Below the pieces are notes generated by a model that was given only the letters and a program-made list of their open reading frames with translations, made no database searches and was not told the DNA's origin. Of a stretch of DNA of 64,000 nucleotides, positions 10,368 to 20,900 are shown one piece after another. Positions within the stretch are counted from its first letter, which is position 1. Each line of letters opens with the position of its first letter. This stretch comes from Hygrophila difformis (taxonomy: Eukaryota > Streptophyta > Magnoliopsida > Lamiales > Acanthaceae): the NCBI GenBank assembly GCA_030278955.1, contig JAOANR010000002.1:30082678-30146677 (forward strand), written 5' to 3'. The position numbers and the translations under genes were made by a program.

Positions 10368-10935
10368 AAGGATTAGGAAGGAGTGTAATTTGATTCGGAA
10401 GGTGCATAACAAAGATATGATACAAATTTGCATTAGAAATCCGAATATACACAAATCAAAATTACGAATTCAAATTAGGTCATGATGCCAGGCTTGATTG
10501 AATGATGCGATATGAAAATTTGCTAAATATCAAAGAATATAATTATTTAACAAATCAGAGATATTTAATGGACACACTTGTCCACTATTGAAGATTGGGA
10601 GAAACTCTCCTCGGAGAACCATGCAAGGAAAGAAATTCACACAGATTTGAGGTACAGTAAATCAATTTTGAATGGGAAGCAGAGTTGTAATTGGTGGAGA
10701 ATGCAAGTTAGTTCCCCGTTGCTTTGTGCGGTCAATTTGATGAATACGCTGGAGTGTGTATAAGCAAGTAATGATGTACAAATAAATGAGCAATTTCAAT
10801 TAAAAAAAATAAAGGGCAAAATCATGGGTGGAAAATGCCATGGAATTCATGCCAAAAAAAAAATGAAGAAAAATATGTTTCGAGACTCGTTCAGTCTCAA
10901 ATATATTTCACCCTAAACAAGTCTCGAGGGGCATA
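10368..10935 (+). other. 3' interior of Tat-type element with purine tract
   Basis: AT-rich, no ORF of note. It ends in CTCGAGGGGCATA (about 10923-10935), the polypurine tract that primes plus-strand synthesis directly before the right LTR. Confidence 0.65.
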
Positions 10936-11582
10936 TGTAAATTAAACACGTGAAATTTGTTCGCCACTAAAAATGCGACACGTGCAAATTTAAATATTAA
11001 TTTAATTATTTTCTAGGCATTTTAAATAAATTAAATGCTTGAAATAATTATTAATATTTATTGGGCTATTTGGATCAACAAGCCAAATAGATCTATGTTG
11101 GGCCAATGTGAACAAGTCCAAATACAAGACCCACAAGCCCCATGATCTAATGGACACTTGAAGCAGTCAGTCCATGGAAATCAGTCAATGTGAACAAGCC
11201 CAGATGAAAGGCCCACAAACCTTGACCTAATGGATAGGTGGATTAGACTGGCCCATCGAAATCGGCCCGCCGTCCACCATTTTTCCTCTATAAATAGAGG
11301 TGTCCCCTCACAAATTAGGGGACAAGACACAAGTCATTCTCAAGACTCGTACACTTGAGATCCTACCACAACAAAATGCTGCAGAAATCCCAAGGAGCCG
11401 AGGAAGTATCAAATACACTTTGAGGTCTCAAAGTTGGAGGAATCAAAGGAGTTTTAGAAGTCGAACCCACAATCGTTTGACGTTCTTAAATTCATTTATA
11501 TTTCTGTAAATTGTATAGACCACGATTGTGAATTAATAAAATTATTTGCAGTTATTTGTCTATCGAAATTTTCTGTTCTACA
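10936..11582 (+). repeat. 3' LTR of Tat-type element
   Basis: Second copy of 3111-3755 with about 3% substitutions. Ends TTCTACA, followed by the duplication GTGGG at 11583-11587. Confidence 0.93.
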
Positions 11583-11587
11583 GTGGG

Positions 11588-12723
11588 TAATACAGTAATT
11601 CAGCCAGGCATTTCAAATCACATTATTTTATATTATACAATTTTGATTATTATGCATGTGTGTTGATTTGCTAATTGCTTGAAATATGCTTATTTTTTAA
11701 GACATGAAGTTCTTTAGGATTAGAAAATATATACGAAAATAATCCTATAAATTACAAGTGATTTAGCCTTTTTGATTTTTGAAAGGATCGGTGACTTTTA
11801 GGAGCAATCTATTTGGATGATCAATGTCTTAATCATATGCTGATGAAAATTTGTCATGTGATTTTATATTAAAATTTATAAGCAGTAATGAGGGAAGAGG
11901 TTTTACAATTTACTCTTGGTGTTCGCCATCCATGATAGCAGCAGCAGCCCAGGCTTAGGAAGTTCTGTCAAGCCAAGGGTGTTCGCCTTTCTGTGAGTTA
12001 ACTCTCTCTTTATCACTTGTTGCAATTTCCCAAAGATTTGTACTTCTTGTTTTTTGTTCAGATGACCTTTTTTTTTTTTTATTGTTATTCACCATTGGTT
12101 AATAGTGTGATCCCAAAGAGCACAAACCCATCAAGGATCAAAAAAAAACTTTGAAGTTCCAGATTGCTTGCAGAATTCTCTGATGTTGAGCATGGAAAAT
12201 TTTGAAAGGAGGACCTTGTGGAGTTCTAGATTAGCGGTATGCCGGTATGTAACTGAACGCTAATTGTTTTCTTGAGATTTTTTGTATGTTTTCCCATGGC
12301 TTTTGAAGTTCGAAATCAACACCCCATCTGCTTTAGGGTCCTTTTTTATGGTAAATTTTCCAGTAGCTTATATTTGTAAAGTTTTTCCTACAGGCAATTT
12401 GCTCGTTTAAGTTGTCTTCTGAAAAATTAGCGAATGAATTGACCATTGGATTTTCGTCGTTGTGTTGGAGCTAATGACGTTATTATGGTTGACCTGTTTA
12501 CATGTGTTTCTGGTTTTACCAGAAAGTGTTTAATAATGAAGTGTCCGATTAAATGCCTCTTCCTTTCATGCCCTTGAGTCATTAATTTACTCTTTCTATC
12601 AATAGTCTTTAAAGGGCCTTAATTGGCTCAAAAAATTCGTTTAGTGCTTGTGTGGTAGCAAACCAGGTGCTCCTGCTTGGACCCCCCGTGAGCCACACCA
12701 CCCTCCAATCGGCCTCCTGGTTA
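11588..12723. other. Gene-like AT-rich DNA, unidentified
   Basis: Continues the sequence interrupted at 3110. Possible exons: about 11939-11990 between TAG|CAGCAG and a donor-like GTGAGT, and 12650-12728, which is more GC-rich and runs directly into the target site of the second element. I see no recognisable protein. Confidence 0.35.
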
Positions 12724-12971
12724 GATATTGTTAACCCAACAAAATTTATATTATAGTCCATCCAAATTTACATGACCCAGTCCGTGAAAATATATCCAGA
12801 GGCCCAGTCCGTGAAAATATATCCGGAAGAGAAGAACACACTTCCAAAAGGCCCAATCTATTTTTTCTTGGCACGGTCCAATTCAAGATTTATCCGGATA
12901 ATAACCAGAGCTTGCCAATCAAAGCCATCCGCGTGCTTCATGCCACCCCTGAAGTCAAGCCTCCTATGCTG

Positions 12972-13081
12972 CACGCCTCTCTACAGGAGGCCTCACGCCT
13001 CTCTACAGGAGGCCTCCCGCGGCTCTACAGGAGGCCTCACGCGTCTCCACAGGAGGCCTCCCGTGGCTCTACAGGAGGAGA
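12972..13081 (+). repeat. 22-bp tandem repeat upstream of LTR TATA box
   Basis: Five copies of CACGCCTCTCTACAGGAGG plus CCT, ending nine bases before TATAAAAG. The same array lies in the right LTR at 26737-26846. The placement resembles a promoter-proximal enhancer array. Confidence 0.9.
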
Positions 13082-13089
13082 CTTCATCC

Positions 13090-13097
13090 TATAAAAG
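13090..13097 (+). promoter_or_regulatory. TATA box of Retand 5' LTR
   Basis: TATAAAAG; the equivalent in the right LTR is 26855-26862. Confidence 0.8.
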
Positions 13098-13325
13098 GAG
13101 GAAGGGAGGCACTCGAGAGAGGCACCCCAACACACAACTCCTTGAGAGATTTCATTCTGTATTTTTCATTCTGCACTTGTTTCATTCTGCAAGTTCAATT
13201 CCTGCTTTTACATTCCTGCAAAATTTTCCATTCCTTTACAGCTTTGCTTAAATTCTTGTAATTCCCTTAGTAATCCTTGTAATCCTCTTCAAATATTGTC
13301 CAATCAAAATTCTCGGTTAACAAAT

Positions 13326-13343
13326 TGGCACGCCCAGTGGGAC
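13326..13343 (+). other. Primer binding site of Retand element
   Basis: TGGCACGCCCAGTGGGAC, three bases after the LTR end; identical to the site at 3761-3778. Confidence 0.82.
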
Positions 13344-13375
13344 ACGAAGTGGAAACCATATCCGCTTGAAAGTGT

Positions 13376-16300
13376 ATGCAACTCAGATCCGGACGAATAG
13401 TAAGGGATTTAACACAAAGATTTGGAGAAATGTCGCTGCATGAAGAAACTCCAGTAAGAACATCATCTGAGAATGTCGATGATACAGCGACTACCTCTCA
13501 ACAACCGCAGGGGATAATGCAAGTCCCAACTTTTTCGGAACAAATACGGCTATCGATGAATGAATCGATGGCTGAATTCATGCCTTTACTAACAAGGCAC
13601 CTTATGGATGTGTTGCGGCCTGCAATGGCCGACCAAACTGACAGGATATGTGGATCCCTGCGTACTCCACAAGAGGGATATATCCCTGGCCTGAATATGT
13701 CACCAAGCCTTACAGGACCGTATGGCGGTCTACAAAAGACTTGGGGGACTGGCCAGCCATCACTATCTGAGTTTGGAGCACCACCTCCTATGATGTATGC
13801 TCCATCAGGATACTTAATGGCATCTGTTCCGCCATTTGGAGTGGCGGCTCCCATCCCAGCCGCCATGCAAAATACTGGAGGAGGACACATGCAACCTCAA
13901 GGCACCAACATACCTTTGGTTGCCCACATGCCTCAGGTCACCCATCAGGCCGCCTCCCCAGTGCCTCAGGCCGCCCAGGCGGCCTCCCCATTGCATCAGG
14001 CCTCCTATGCGGCCTCCCCAGTACCTCAGGCCGCCCAGGCGGCCTCCCCATTGCATCAGGCCTCCTACCAGGCGGCCTCTCCATTGCCTCAGGCCTCCCA
14101 TCATCAGGCCTCCCCATTGCTTCAGGCCTCCTATCAGGCGGCCTCTCCATTGCCTCAGGCCTCACATCATCAGGCCTCCCCATTGCATCAGGCCTCCCCG
14201 TTGCATCAGGCCTCCTATCAGACGGCCTCCCCATCGCCTCAGGCCTCCCATCATCAGGCCTCCCCATTGCCTCAGGCCACATATCATCAGGCCGCCTCCC
14301 TGCAGGCCGCCCAGTTTCAGACCTCCAACCCACTTCAGGCCGCCCAGCAACTGGCCAGTCCATACTTGGCCACCCAGTATCAGGCCTCCAGTTCACACCA
14401 GGCCGCCCTGCAACCTCATGCCGCCAACCCATACCCGGCCACCAACATAAGTCGTCCGGCCGCCAACATGAGTCATCCGACCACCAACTTGGCCTCAACC
14501 GCCAACATAACTCAGGCCGCCATACCTCAGGCCGCCATGGCTCATCCGGACGCCATATATCAACAAACTGCCATGCCTCCTACACAGGCGCCTGTAGTGT
14601 CGCCCGAGTTATTAGCAGATATGATGCAACAACATTTCGGCATTCAATTAAGGCCGATGGAACGGCCCACTTATAGGAAACCATACCCGGATTGGGTAGA
14701 CACCATGCACCCTTACCCTAAAGGCTTCAAAATGCCCGAGTTCACCACATTCTCGGGAGACGACGGCAAATCAACCGTAGAACACGTGGGCAGGTTTACT
14801 GCTCAGTGTGGGGAAGCAGCGGCCAACGACTGGCTGAAGTTAAGATTGTTCAGTTCCTCTTTAACTGGACCCGCATTTGTCTTGTTTGCATCCTTACGGC
14901 CAAATTCAGTTCAAAATTGGGCCGATCTCGAACGAGCATTTCACGACAGATTTTATACACCTCTGTCGCAGGTTAGTCTTGCAGACCTCACTAACACCAA
15001 ACAATTTGCCGATGAGACGGCAAGTTCTTTTATTAATAGATTACAACGCATTAAGGGCCGGTGTAGTATAGCAATACCCGATAAAGAAATAGCCAATATA
15101 GCAGTGGCTAATATGCTACCGAAATTGAGAGAACATTTAATTGTGCAGGATGCAACTGACCTTGCCCAGCTGGCCGAGAGAGCGGCCCGTGTGGAAAAAT
15201 TCCTGAGGGAGCAGGAAGAGAAGCGTCCTATGCGTCGAGTCCATTTCGAGGAAATAAAACTCAGTGATGATGAGGACGAACCTGTAGAGGTGGCTGTTGC
15301 TGAGCTAGTACAGACAGCCAAACCACATACATGTGCTGCTCTCAAGCCGCCAAAACAAAGAGAGGCTAAGTATAAGCCTGAAGAAGACCTTTTTGACATG
15401 GGCAAAGCGGACCAAGTGTTCGATGCCCTACTCAAAGACGGTGTTATTAAGTTGCCTGAAGGGCAAAAATTACCAGCGGCCGAGGAAATTCGAGGCCGAG
15501 CATTTTGTAAGTGGCATAATTCGTATACTCATAGCATTACCAAATGCAGGAGTTTTAGAACGGCCATACAGAACAAAATAAAAGAGGGTCGTTTGAAAAT
15601 TGCAGGTATGAAGGTGGATTTAGATCCTTTCCCTCAATTGCCAATTGGTGTTTCTGGACTCATCCCAAATCCAGAAGATGGTGGCTCCAGTAGCCAGAAT
15701 GATAGAGGAAAGGAACACATTGAAATCGAAGAAGATGATGTGGACTTATTATCTGATGAGTCCGATCATGAAAGAAAAGAGTTGTGCAGTAGACAACCAA
15801 AGTTTAAGAACATGTCAAAGGAGGACTTCAAGAAGGTCCTGGAAGCTGAGGAAAGAGAGCACCACAAGAAGAAGAACCCTCCTTTGAGGTTTGAGATCTC
15901 TAAGCAGGCGGTGGAGATCCATGACAATGGAAAACACCAACCCATTGTTCGTGATTACAGGCATGGTGTACAGGTGGTTCCAACCTTAATGAGGCGACCA
16001 GAGCATCCAGTTGAGATTGAAAGGTGGATGAAGAATAGGGCTCAGAACAAAGCTACCCACAAGGAGCCGCCACCCATGACCAGGAGTCAATTTAGGCGGG
16101 CTCAAAGACGATATGCCGAGGAAATGCGGCAGTGGGAGGCACAAATTCATAAGTTGGAAACTTCCAGGCCTCGGAAGCCAGTACAACCAACTTATTTCAA
16201 AGGAGAGACATCCCAACAGCAGAGACCCCTTCACGAGAAGACACACAGTAGGACGGTGGCAAGGAAACCTGATTCACCCATACCACGTCGTGAAGAAAGA

Positions 16301-17971
16301 TTTTATGAGGCCTCAAAAAGACCACCTCAGGCGCCATCACCTTCCGCTAGGGAATCAATACGGGAGAGGATGCAGCCACCGTTTTCCTCCACCAGGAGGC
16401 CAGTGAGGGAAAGGTTACAACCACCATCATCTTCTACCACTAAGGGGCCAGTACGAGAAAGACTGCAATGGGTAGAACGAAAACCTCAGCCGTCATCATC
16501 ACCAAAGCCTAAAGTAACCAAAGCTGGACTTCCTCAGACTAACGCTTCATCATCAGCTTCTAATGACAAAGGAAAAGCGGTCGCCACAACCGAATCTGAT
16601 GAAGGAGGAAACAAGGTCAAGTCTGCGGGACAGAAGTTCATTGAAAAGCTAGACAAAATGGACATGACTCCTTCAAACATGGCTATGGCTAGTGTATTGA
16701 TGAAATACATGGCGTATTTGGCGGCTCATGAAGCCGGTGAATTTGGAAGTGAACCACACAGTTTTGAAGGATTCACGGCCTATTGCAAAACTGTAGAAAC
16801 CCAGAAGAAGTCACAGACACAAGTTGAAACGAAATCAACTAGTGAAGCACTTCAAGCGACCAATGAGGCATCACAAGTAAATTTTGGTGCTATTACACCT
16901 ACAGAGGTGGAGGCCGCTGTGGAGGCCAATCTCGATAAACCGAAAGTTGGGATTAGCGTCCTTGGCATCATGACCGATGAACGTGGCACGATGGATGACA
17001 TGAATATTGACGAAGGATATGAAGATGATATGTGGAGTAATGTGAACCTCAATATTGACGAGGAACCTCATTGTGAATTAGACGGCATGGATCTTGAAGA
17101 TGAGGTTTTTTGGCAAGATTTGGACAAAGAACTTAAAGAAGCTGACGATAGGAAAGAAGGGCCAAATGATCCTTCCGTGCCTATACGGGTCTTTGGGCTG
17201 GCGGCCGATGAAGAAATAAGCGATACCGAATCCGAGATATGGGATGAGGAAGAGCCATCGTTCGCGAGGCTTATCGAAAGAATGGATGAAATGATAGCCG
17301 AATTGTCCCATCCAACAAGGGATGCACCTCCCACGCAAGAACTTGGCGGTCGACATGATGCTTCAAAGGCCGAGGCACAGTTTGCCAAACCCAAAGTTGC
17401 CCAGACAAGGCAACTGAAACCCTTGTATGTTAAGGCTCACATTGATGGGCGTCCTGTGAGCAGGGTATTCGTTGATAATGGAGCAGCAGCCAATGTGATG
17501 CCTATATCAACTTTGAGGAAGATAGGAAAAAGTGAAAGGGATCTGATCCCTACCAGGGTCAGAATGTGCAGCTTTGTAGGAGAAGCAACACAACCTGCCG
17601 GATTCATAACGGCGGACGTCACAATTGGATCCAAGACCATCAAAGTGGCCTTCTTCGTGGTGAAATCTAAGACGTGTTACTCAGCATTGCTTGGGCGCGA
17701 CTGGATTCACATGGCGCAGTGTGTGCCATCCACCCTCCACCAACAGTTGTTAATTTGGGATGGTGACCAGATAGAATTGGTGGAGGCAGATCCTCAACCC
17801 TTTGCAGGACCGGACGCCAACAATGATGAGGCGATCTTCTACTTAGAAGACATACAACCTGCATCAGCCTTAATTGGTATGAACATGGATCTGGAATCCA
17901 TTGATTTCACAACAAGCGGCTTCAAATTACGTTCTGCATATAGCCGACATGAAGCATCATGCTCTGCATGA
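13376..17971 (+). CDS. Gag-protease polyprotein, Retand type
   Basis: 1531 residues from ATG 13376, 33 bases after the primer site. Residues about 190-400 are a Q/A/S/P-rich tandem repeat. The retrotransposon gag domain follows at about 425-615 (PYPKGFKMPEFTTFSGDDG, WADLERAFHDRFYTPLSQ, FINRLQRIKGRCS). A zinc-binding-like CKWHNSYTHSITKC motif lies near 705-720. A long acidic, lysine-rich linker leads to an aspartic protease at about 1340-1450 with active site VFVDNGAAANVMP and a flap/core ending SALLGRDWIH. The DNG catalytic triplet differs from the usual DTG/DSG, a variation I recall in other Tat elements. The stop overlaps the pol start by 13 bases, with pol in the -1 frame. Gag-protease and pol may therefore be joined by a frameshift or made by reinitiation. 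Confidence 0.93.
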   Translation: MQLRSGRIVRDLTQRFGEMSLHEETPVRTSSENVDDTATTSQQPQGIMQVPTFSEQIRLSMNESMAEFMPLLTRHLMDVLRPAMADQTDRICGSLRTPQEGYIPGLNMSPSLTGPYGGLQKTWGTGQPSLSEFGAPPPMMYAPSGYLMASVPPFGVAAPIPAAMQNTGGGHMQPQGTNIPLVAHMPQVTHQAASPVPQAAQAASPLHQASYAASPVPQAAQAASPLHQASYQAASPLPQASHHQASPLLQASYQAASPLPQASHHQASPLHQASPLHQASYQTASPSPQASHHQASPLPQATYHQAASLQAAQFQTSNPLQAAQQLASPYLATQYQASSSHQAALQPHAANPYPATNISRPAANMSHPTTNLASTANITQAAIPQAAMAHPDAIYQQTAMPPTQAPVVSPELLADMMQQHFGIQLRPMERPTYRKPYPDWVDTMHPYPKGFKMPEFTTFSGDDGKSTVEHVGRFTAQCGEAAANDWLKLRLFSSSLTGPAFVLFASLRPNSVQNWADLERAFHDRFYTPLSQVSLADLTNTKQFADETASSFINRLQRIKGRCSIAIPDKEIANIAVANMLPKLREHLIVQDATDLAQLAERAARVEKFLREQEEKRPMRRVHFEEIKLSDDEDEPVEVAVAELVQTAKPHTCAALKPPKQREAKYKPEEDLFDMGKADQVFDALLKDGVIKLPEGQKLPAAEEIRGRAFCKWHNSYTHSITKCRSFRTAIQNKIKEGRLKIAGMKVDLDPFPQLPIGVSGLIPNPEDGGSSSQNDRGKEHIEIEEDDVDLLSDESDHERKELCSRQPKFKNMSKEDFKKVLEAEEREHHKKKNPPLRFEISKQAVEIHDNGKHQPIVRDYRHGVQVVPTLMRRPEHPVEIERWMKNRAQNKATHKEPPPMTRSQFRRAQRRYAEEMRQWEAQIHKLETSRPRKPVQPTYFKGETSQQQRPLHEKTHSRTVARKPDSPIPRREERFYEASKRPPQAPSPSARESIRERMQPPFSSTRRPVRERLQPPSSSTTKGPVRERLQWVERKPQPSSSPKPKVTKAGLPQTNASSSASNDKGKAVATTESDEGGNKVKSAGQKFIEKLDKMDMTPSNMAMASVLMKYMAYLAAHEAGEFGSEPHSFEGFTAYCKTVETQKKSQTQVETKSTSEALQATNEASQVNFGAITPTEVEAAVEANLDKPKVGISVLGIMTDERGTMDDMNIDEGYEDDMWSNVNLNIDEEPHCELDGMDLEDEVFWQDLDKELKEADDRKEGPNDPSVPIRVFGLAADEEISDTESEIWDEEEPSFARLIERMDEMIAELSHPTRDAPPTQELGGRHDASKAEAQFAKPKVAQTRQLKPLYVKAHIDGRPVSRVFVDNGAAANVMPISTLRKIGKSERDLIPTRVRMCSFVGEATQPAGFITADVTIGSKTIKVAFFVVKSKTCYSALLGRDWIHMAQCVPSTLHQQLLIWDGDQIELVEADPQPFAGPDANNDEAIFYLEDIQPASALIGMNMDLESIDFTTSGFKLRSAYSRHEASCSA
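13925..14560 (+). repeat. In-frame repeat region inside gag
   Basis: Short repeats built on CAGGCCTCC and CAGGCCGCC with spacers such as CCATTGCATCAGG encode blocks like QAASPLPQASHHQASPL. Units are 21-60 bases, all divisible by three. All three forward frames and much of the minus strand stay open here, which produces overlapping spurious ORFs. Confidence 0.85.
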
Positions 17972-20900
17972 CGAGCAGCTACGACATTTATAAAGACTTG
18001 TTGCAGCGGCTCGCCAACACTGAAATAATGATGGGTGCCGAAATCAAGTCCAAAAATCCAACTGACAGTCGGCCATCTGAATGGCCATCTCCTATAAAGC
18101 GGATGTTGCCTAGTCCGGAAGCCAATGAACCACTTGTAGACATCAACCTCGGGACAGAGACAGAACCAAAGTTGACCAAGATCAGTGCGTCATTATCAGA
18201 TGAAAAGCGACACCAGCTAGTGGAGCTGATTCATAAGTATAAGGATTGTTTTGCGTGGCAGTACACAGATATGCCAGGACTATCAAGGGAGCTAGTGGAA
18301 CATAAGTTGCCAACGCACCCAGAGTTCAGACCTCATAAGCAGCCGCCAAGACGGTTCGACCCAGACACCATCCCAAAAATAAAGGCCGAAATCGAGAAAC
18401 TTCTTAAAGCAGGTTACATTAGAACTTGTCGTTATGTGGAATGGCTTGCAAATATTGTACCTGTTATAAAAAAGAACGGTCAATTAAGAGTCTGTATAGA
18501 CTTTAGAAATTTAAACTTGGCAACACCCAAGGATGAATATGTGATGCCTATGGCCGATATGCTTGTTGATGCGGCCGCCGGCCACAAGTTTTTATCATTA
18601 ATGGATGGTTATTCTGGATACAATCAAATCTTCATTTCTGAAAATGATGTGCATAAAACAGCTTTTCGCTGCCCAGGGCCAGTCGGCATCTTTGAATGGG
18701 TAGTCATGCCCTTTGGATTAAAAAACGCGGGGGCAACATACCAAAGAGCCATGAACATGATTTTTCATGACTTAATCGGTCACACACTTGAAGTGTACAT
18801 TGATGACATAGTGGTAAAATCATGTGAATTTGGCCAACACTTGGCTCACCTGGAAAGTGCCTTCATCCGAATGAGGCAGCATGGATTGAAAATTAATCCA
18901 GCTAAATGTGCCTTTGGAGTGGCAGCAGGGAATTTCCTAGGTTTCTTGGTACATGAGAGGGGCATTGAGGTAGACCAGAACAAAGCTAAGGCCATCATGG
19001 AGGCTCGTGCACCAACCAATCTCAAAGAATTGCAGTCATTGATGGGCAAAATCAATTTCCTAAGGAGATTCATTGCCAATGCTGCCGGCAAGATGAAAGC
19101 GTTCACTACTTTGCTTAAAGGAAGAAAGAACGAGAAGTTTCTCTGGACGAATGAGCATCAAGCAGCCTTCGAAGAAATAAAAAGAGCATTGGTCAATCCT
19201 CCAGTATTAGTGCCGCCAAAACCTGGAATACCTTTGAAACTATATGTATCGGCCGCCGAAGAATCTATCGGGTGCTTGCTTGCACAGGACGATGAAAGCG
19301 GCAAGGAGAGGGCTATCTATTACCTTAGCAAGACTCTACGAGGGCCAGAGGTAAGATATACTGCATTAGAAAAGTTGTGTTACGCCCTGGTATACTCCTG
19401 CAACAAGTTAGAACACTACATGCTGCCAAGAACAGTCCATGTAGTGGCTCCCTTTGACTTGGTAAAAACCCTTTTGCACAAACCAGCATTGAAGGGTAGA
19501 CAAGCTAAGTGGGCTATGAAGATCAGTCCTTTTACCCTTGTACACGTTCCTCAAAAGGCAATCAAGGGACAAGCTTTAGCTGATTTCTTAGCTCAACACC
19601 CTTCGTTGGTGCTGTCAGAAGATCCCAGAGAAGCTTCCTTTATAGGATTCGAACCATGGGAGTTAACCTTTGACGGATCTTGTGCAAGCAGCGGCTCGGG
19701 GGCCGGCATTACAATCACTAGTCCTCTTGGGGAACATTGGAAGCTTGCTCGGAAGTTAGAGCCTGGCACCACCAACAATCAAGCAGAATACGAAGCTTTG
19801 ATATTTGGCCTCGAAACTGCATTGCTTAAAGGTGCAAAATCAATTACAATATTTGGAGACTCCCAAGTCATCCTGAAGCAGTTAACCGGAGAATATGAAT
19901 GCAAGAGTCCCAGATTGATTAAGTGCTATGACACAGCACTAGAACTATTGAGCAAGTTTTCGGACGCTACCATCACACATGTGCCCAGAAGCCAAAATCA
20001 AGAGGCCAACGAGGCTGCACAACTTGCTTCAGGCTGGCAGTCTTGTCGCCCTAGGGGGGCACCACACATTGCCGCCATCGCAAGTGAACCTGAGGACCAA
20101 CAAGAGATTGGTGATTGGAGGACCGAGATCATACAGTACCTCGAGAACCCGTCATCTGGGGGAGATAACTCGCTAAAGGTAAAAGCTCTGCGGTACGTGC
20201 TGGTCAATGGCGAACTATTCCGAAGGGCGATTGATGGATTATTACTCAAGTGTATAGGCCCCGAAAATGCTAAATTGGTAATGGGAGAAGTCCATGAGGG
20301 GATATGCGGCTCTCATCGGGCAGGGCCGAGCATGAGATGGAGCATCCACCGTCATGGATACTTTTGGCCAACCATCATGGAGGACTGTATCATGTATGCT
20401 CGCGGGTGTGAAGCTTGCCAAAAGCACGGCCCGATTCAAAGGGTACCGGCGGAAGAATTACACACGGTCATTAAGCCTTGGCCATTCCGTGGCTGGGGGA
20501 TGGACATCATTGGAAAAATTCATCCACCGTCATCCAAAAACCATGCATTCATACTAGTGGCCACTGACTACTTCACCAAATGGGTAGAAGCATGGCCAAT
20601 GAGGAAAATTGACCAAAGCGATGTAATTAGGTTCGTAACTGAGCTCATACATCGATTTGGGATTCCCCAAACCATCACTGCCGATCAAGGAACAGTGTTC
20701 ACTGGCGAAAAGTTTATAGCTTTTGCCAAGCAGTTTGGAATCCGCATCTATCATTCCACTCCGTACTATCCCCAAGCAAATGGTCAGGCTGAAGCCACCA
20801 ATAAGATCTTAATAAGTATGATCAAAAAGGCGGTAGGCGAAAAGCCTAGGAAATGGCATGAGACCTTATTAGAGGTTCTGTGGGCTTACAGAAACTCTAA

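Larger units (their letters stand above)
3111..11582 (+). mobile_element. Tat-type Ty3 LTR retrotransposon, non-autonomous
   Basis: Two LTRs of 645 and 647 bp begin TGTAAA and end CTACA, and the whole element is flanked by the 5-bp target duplication GTGGG (3106-3110, 11583-11587). A primer site TGGCACGCCCAGTGGGAC lies five bases inside the left LTR, and a purine tract GAGGGGCATA precedes the right LTR. The interior carries a broken gag and no reverse transcriptase, RNase H or integrase, so it would need enzymes from a relative such as the element at 12729-27087, which has the same 18-base primer site. By eye the LTRs differ at roughly 20 substitutions plus a few small indels, about 3%. A Mutator-like element is nested at 6820-9496. 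Confidence 0.92.
12729..13322 (+). repeat. 5' LTR of Retand element
   Basis: Begins TGTTAACCC and ends GGTTAACA, so the ends are themselves inverted (TGTTAACC / GGTTAACA). Contains a 5 x 22-bp repeat followed by a TATA box. Confidence 0.95.

Noticed and set aside
12772..13251. 159-codon ORF present in both Retand LTRs
   Set aside because: It spans the TATA box and 22-bp repeat; its presence in both LTRs reflects LTR identity, not coding.
13938..14498. Long minus-strand ORF opposite gag
   Set aside because: It mirrors the three-base-periodic QAASP repeat in gag; the translation is low-complexity and matches no family.
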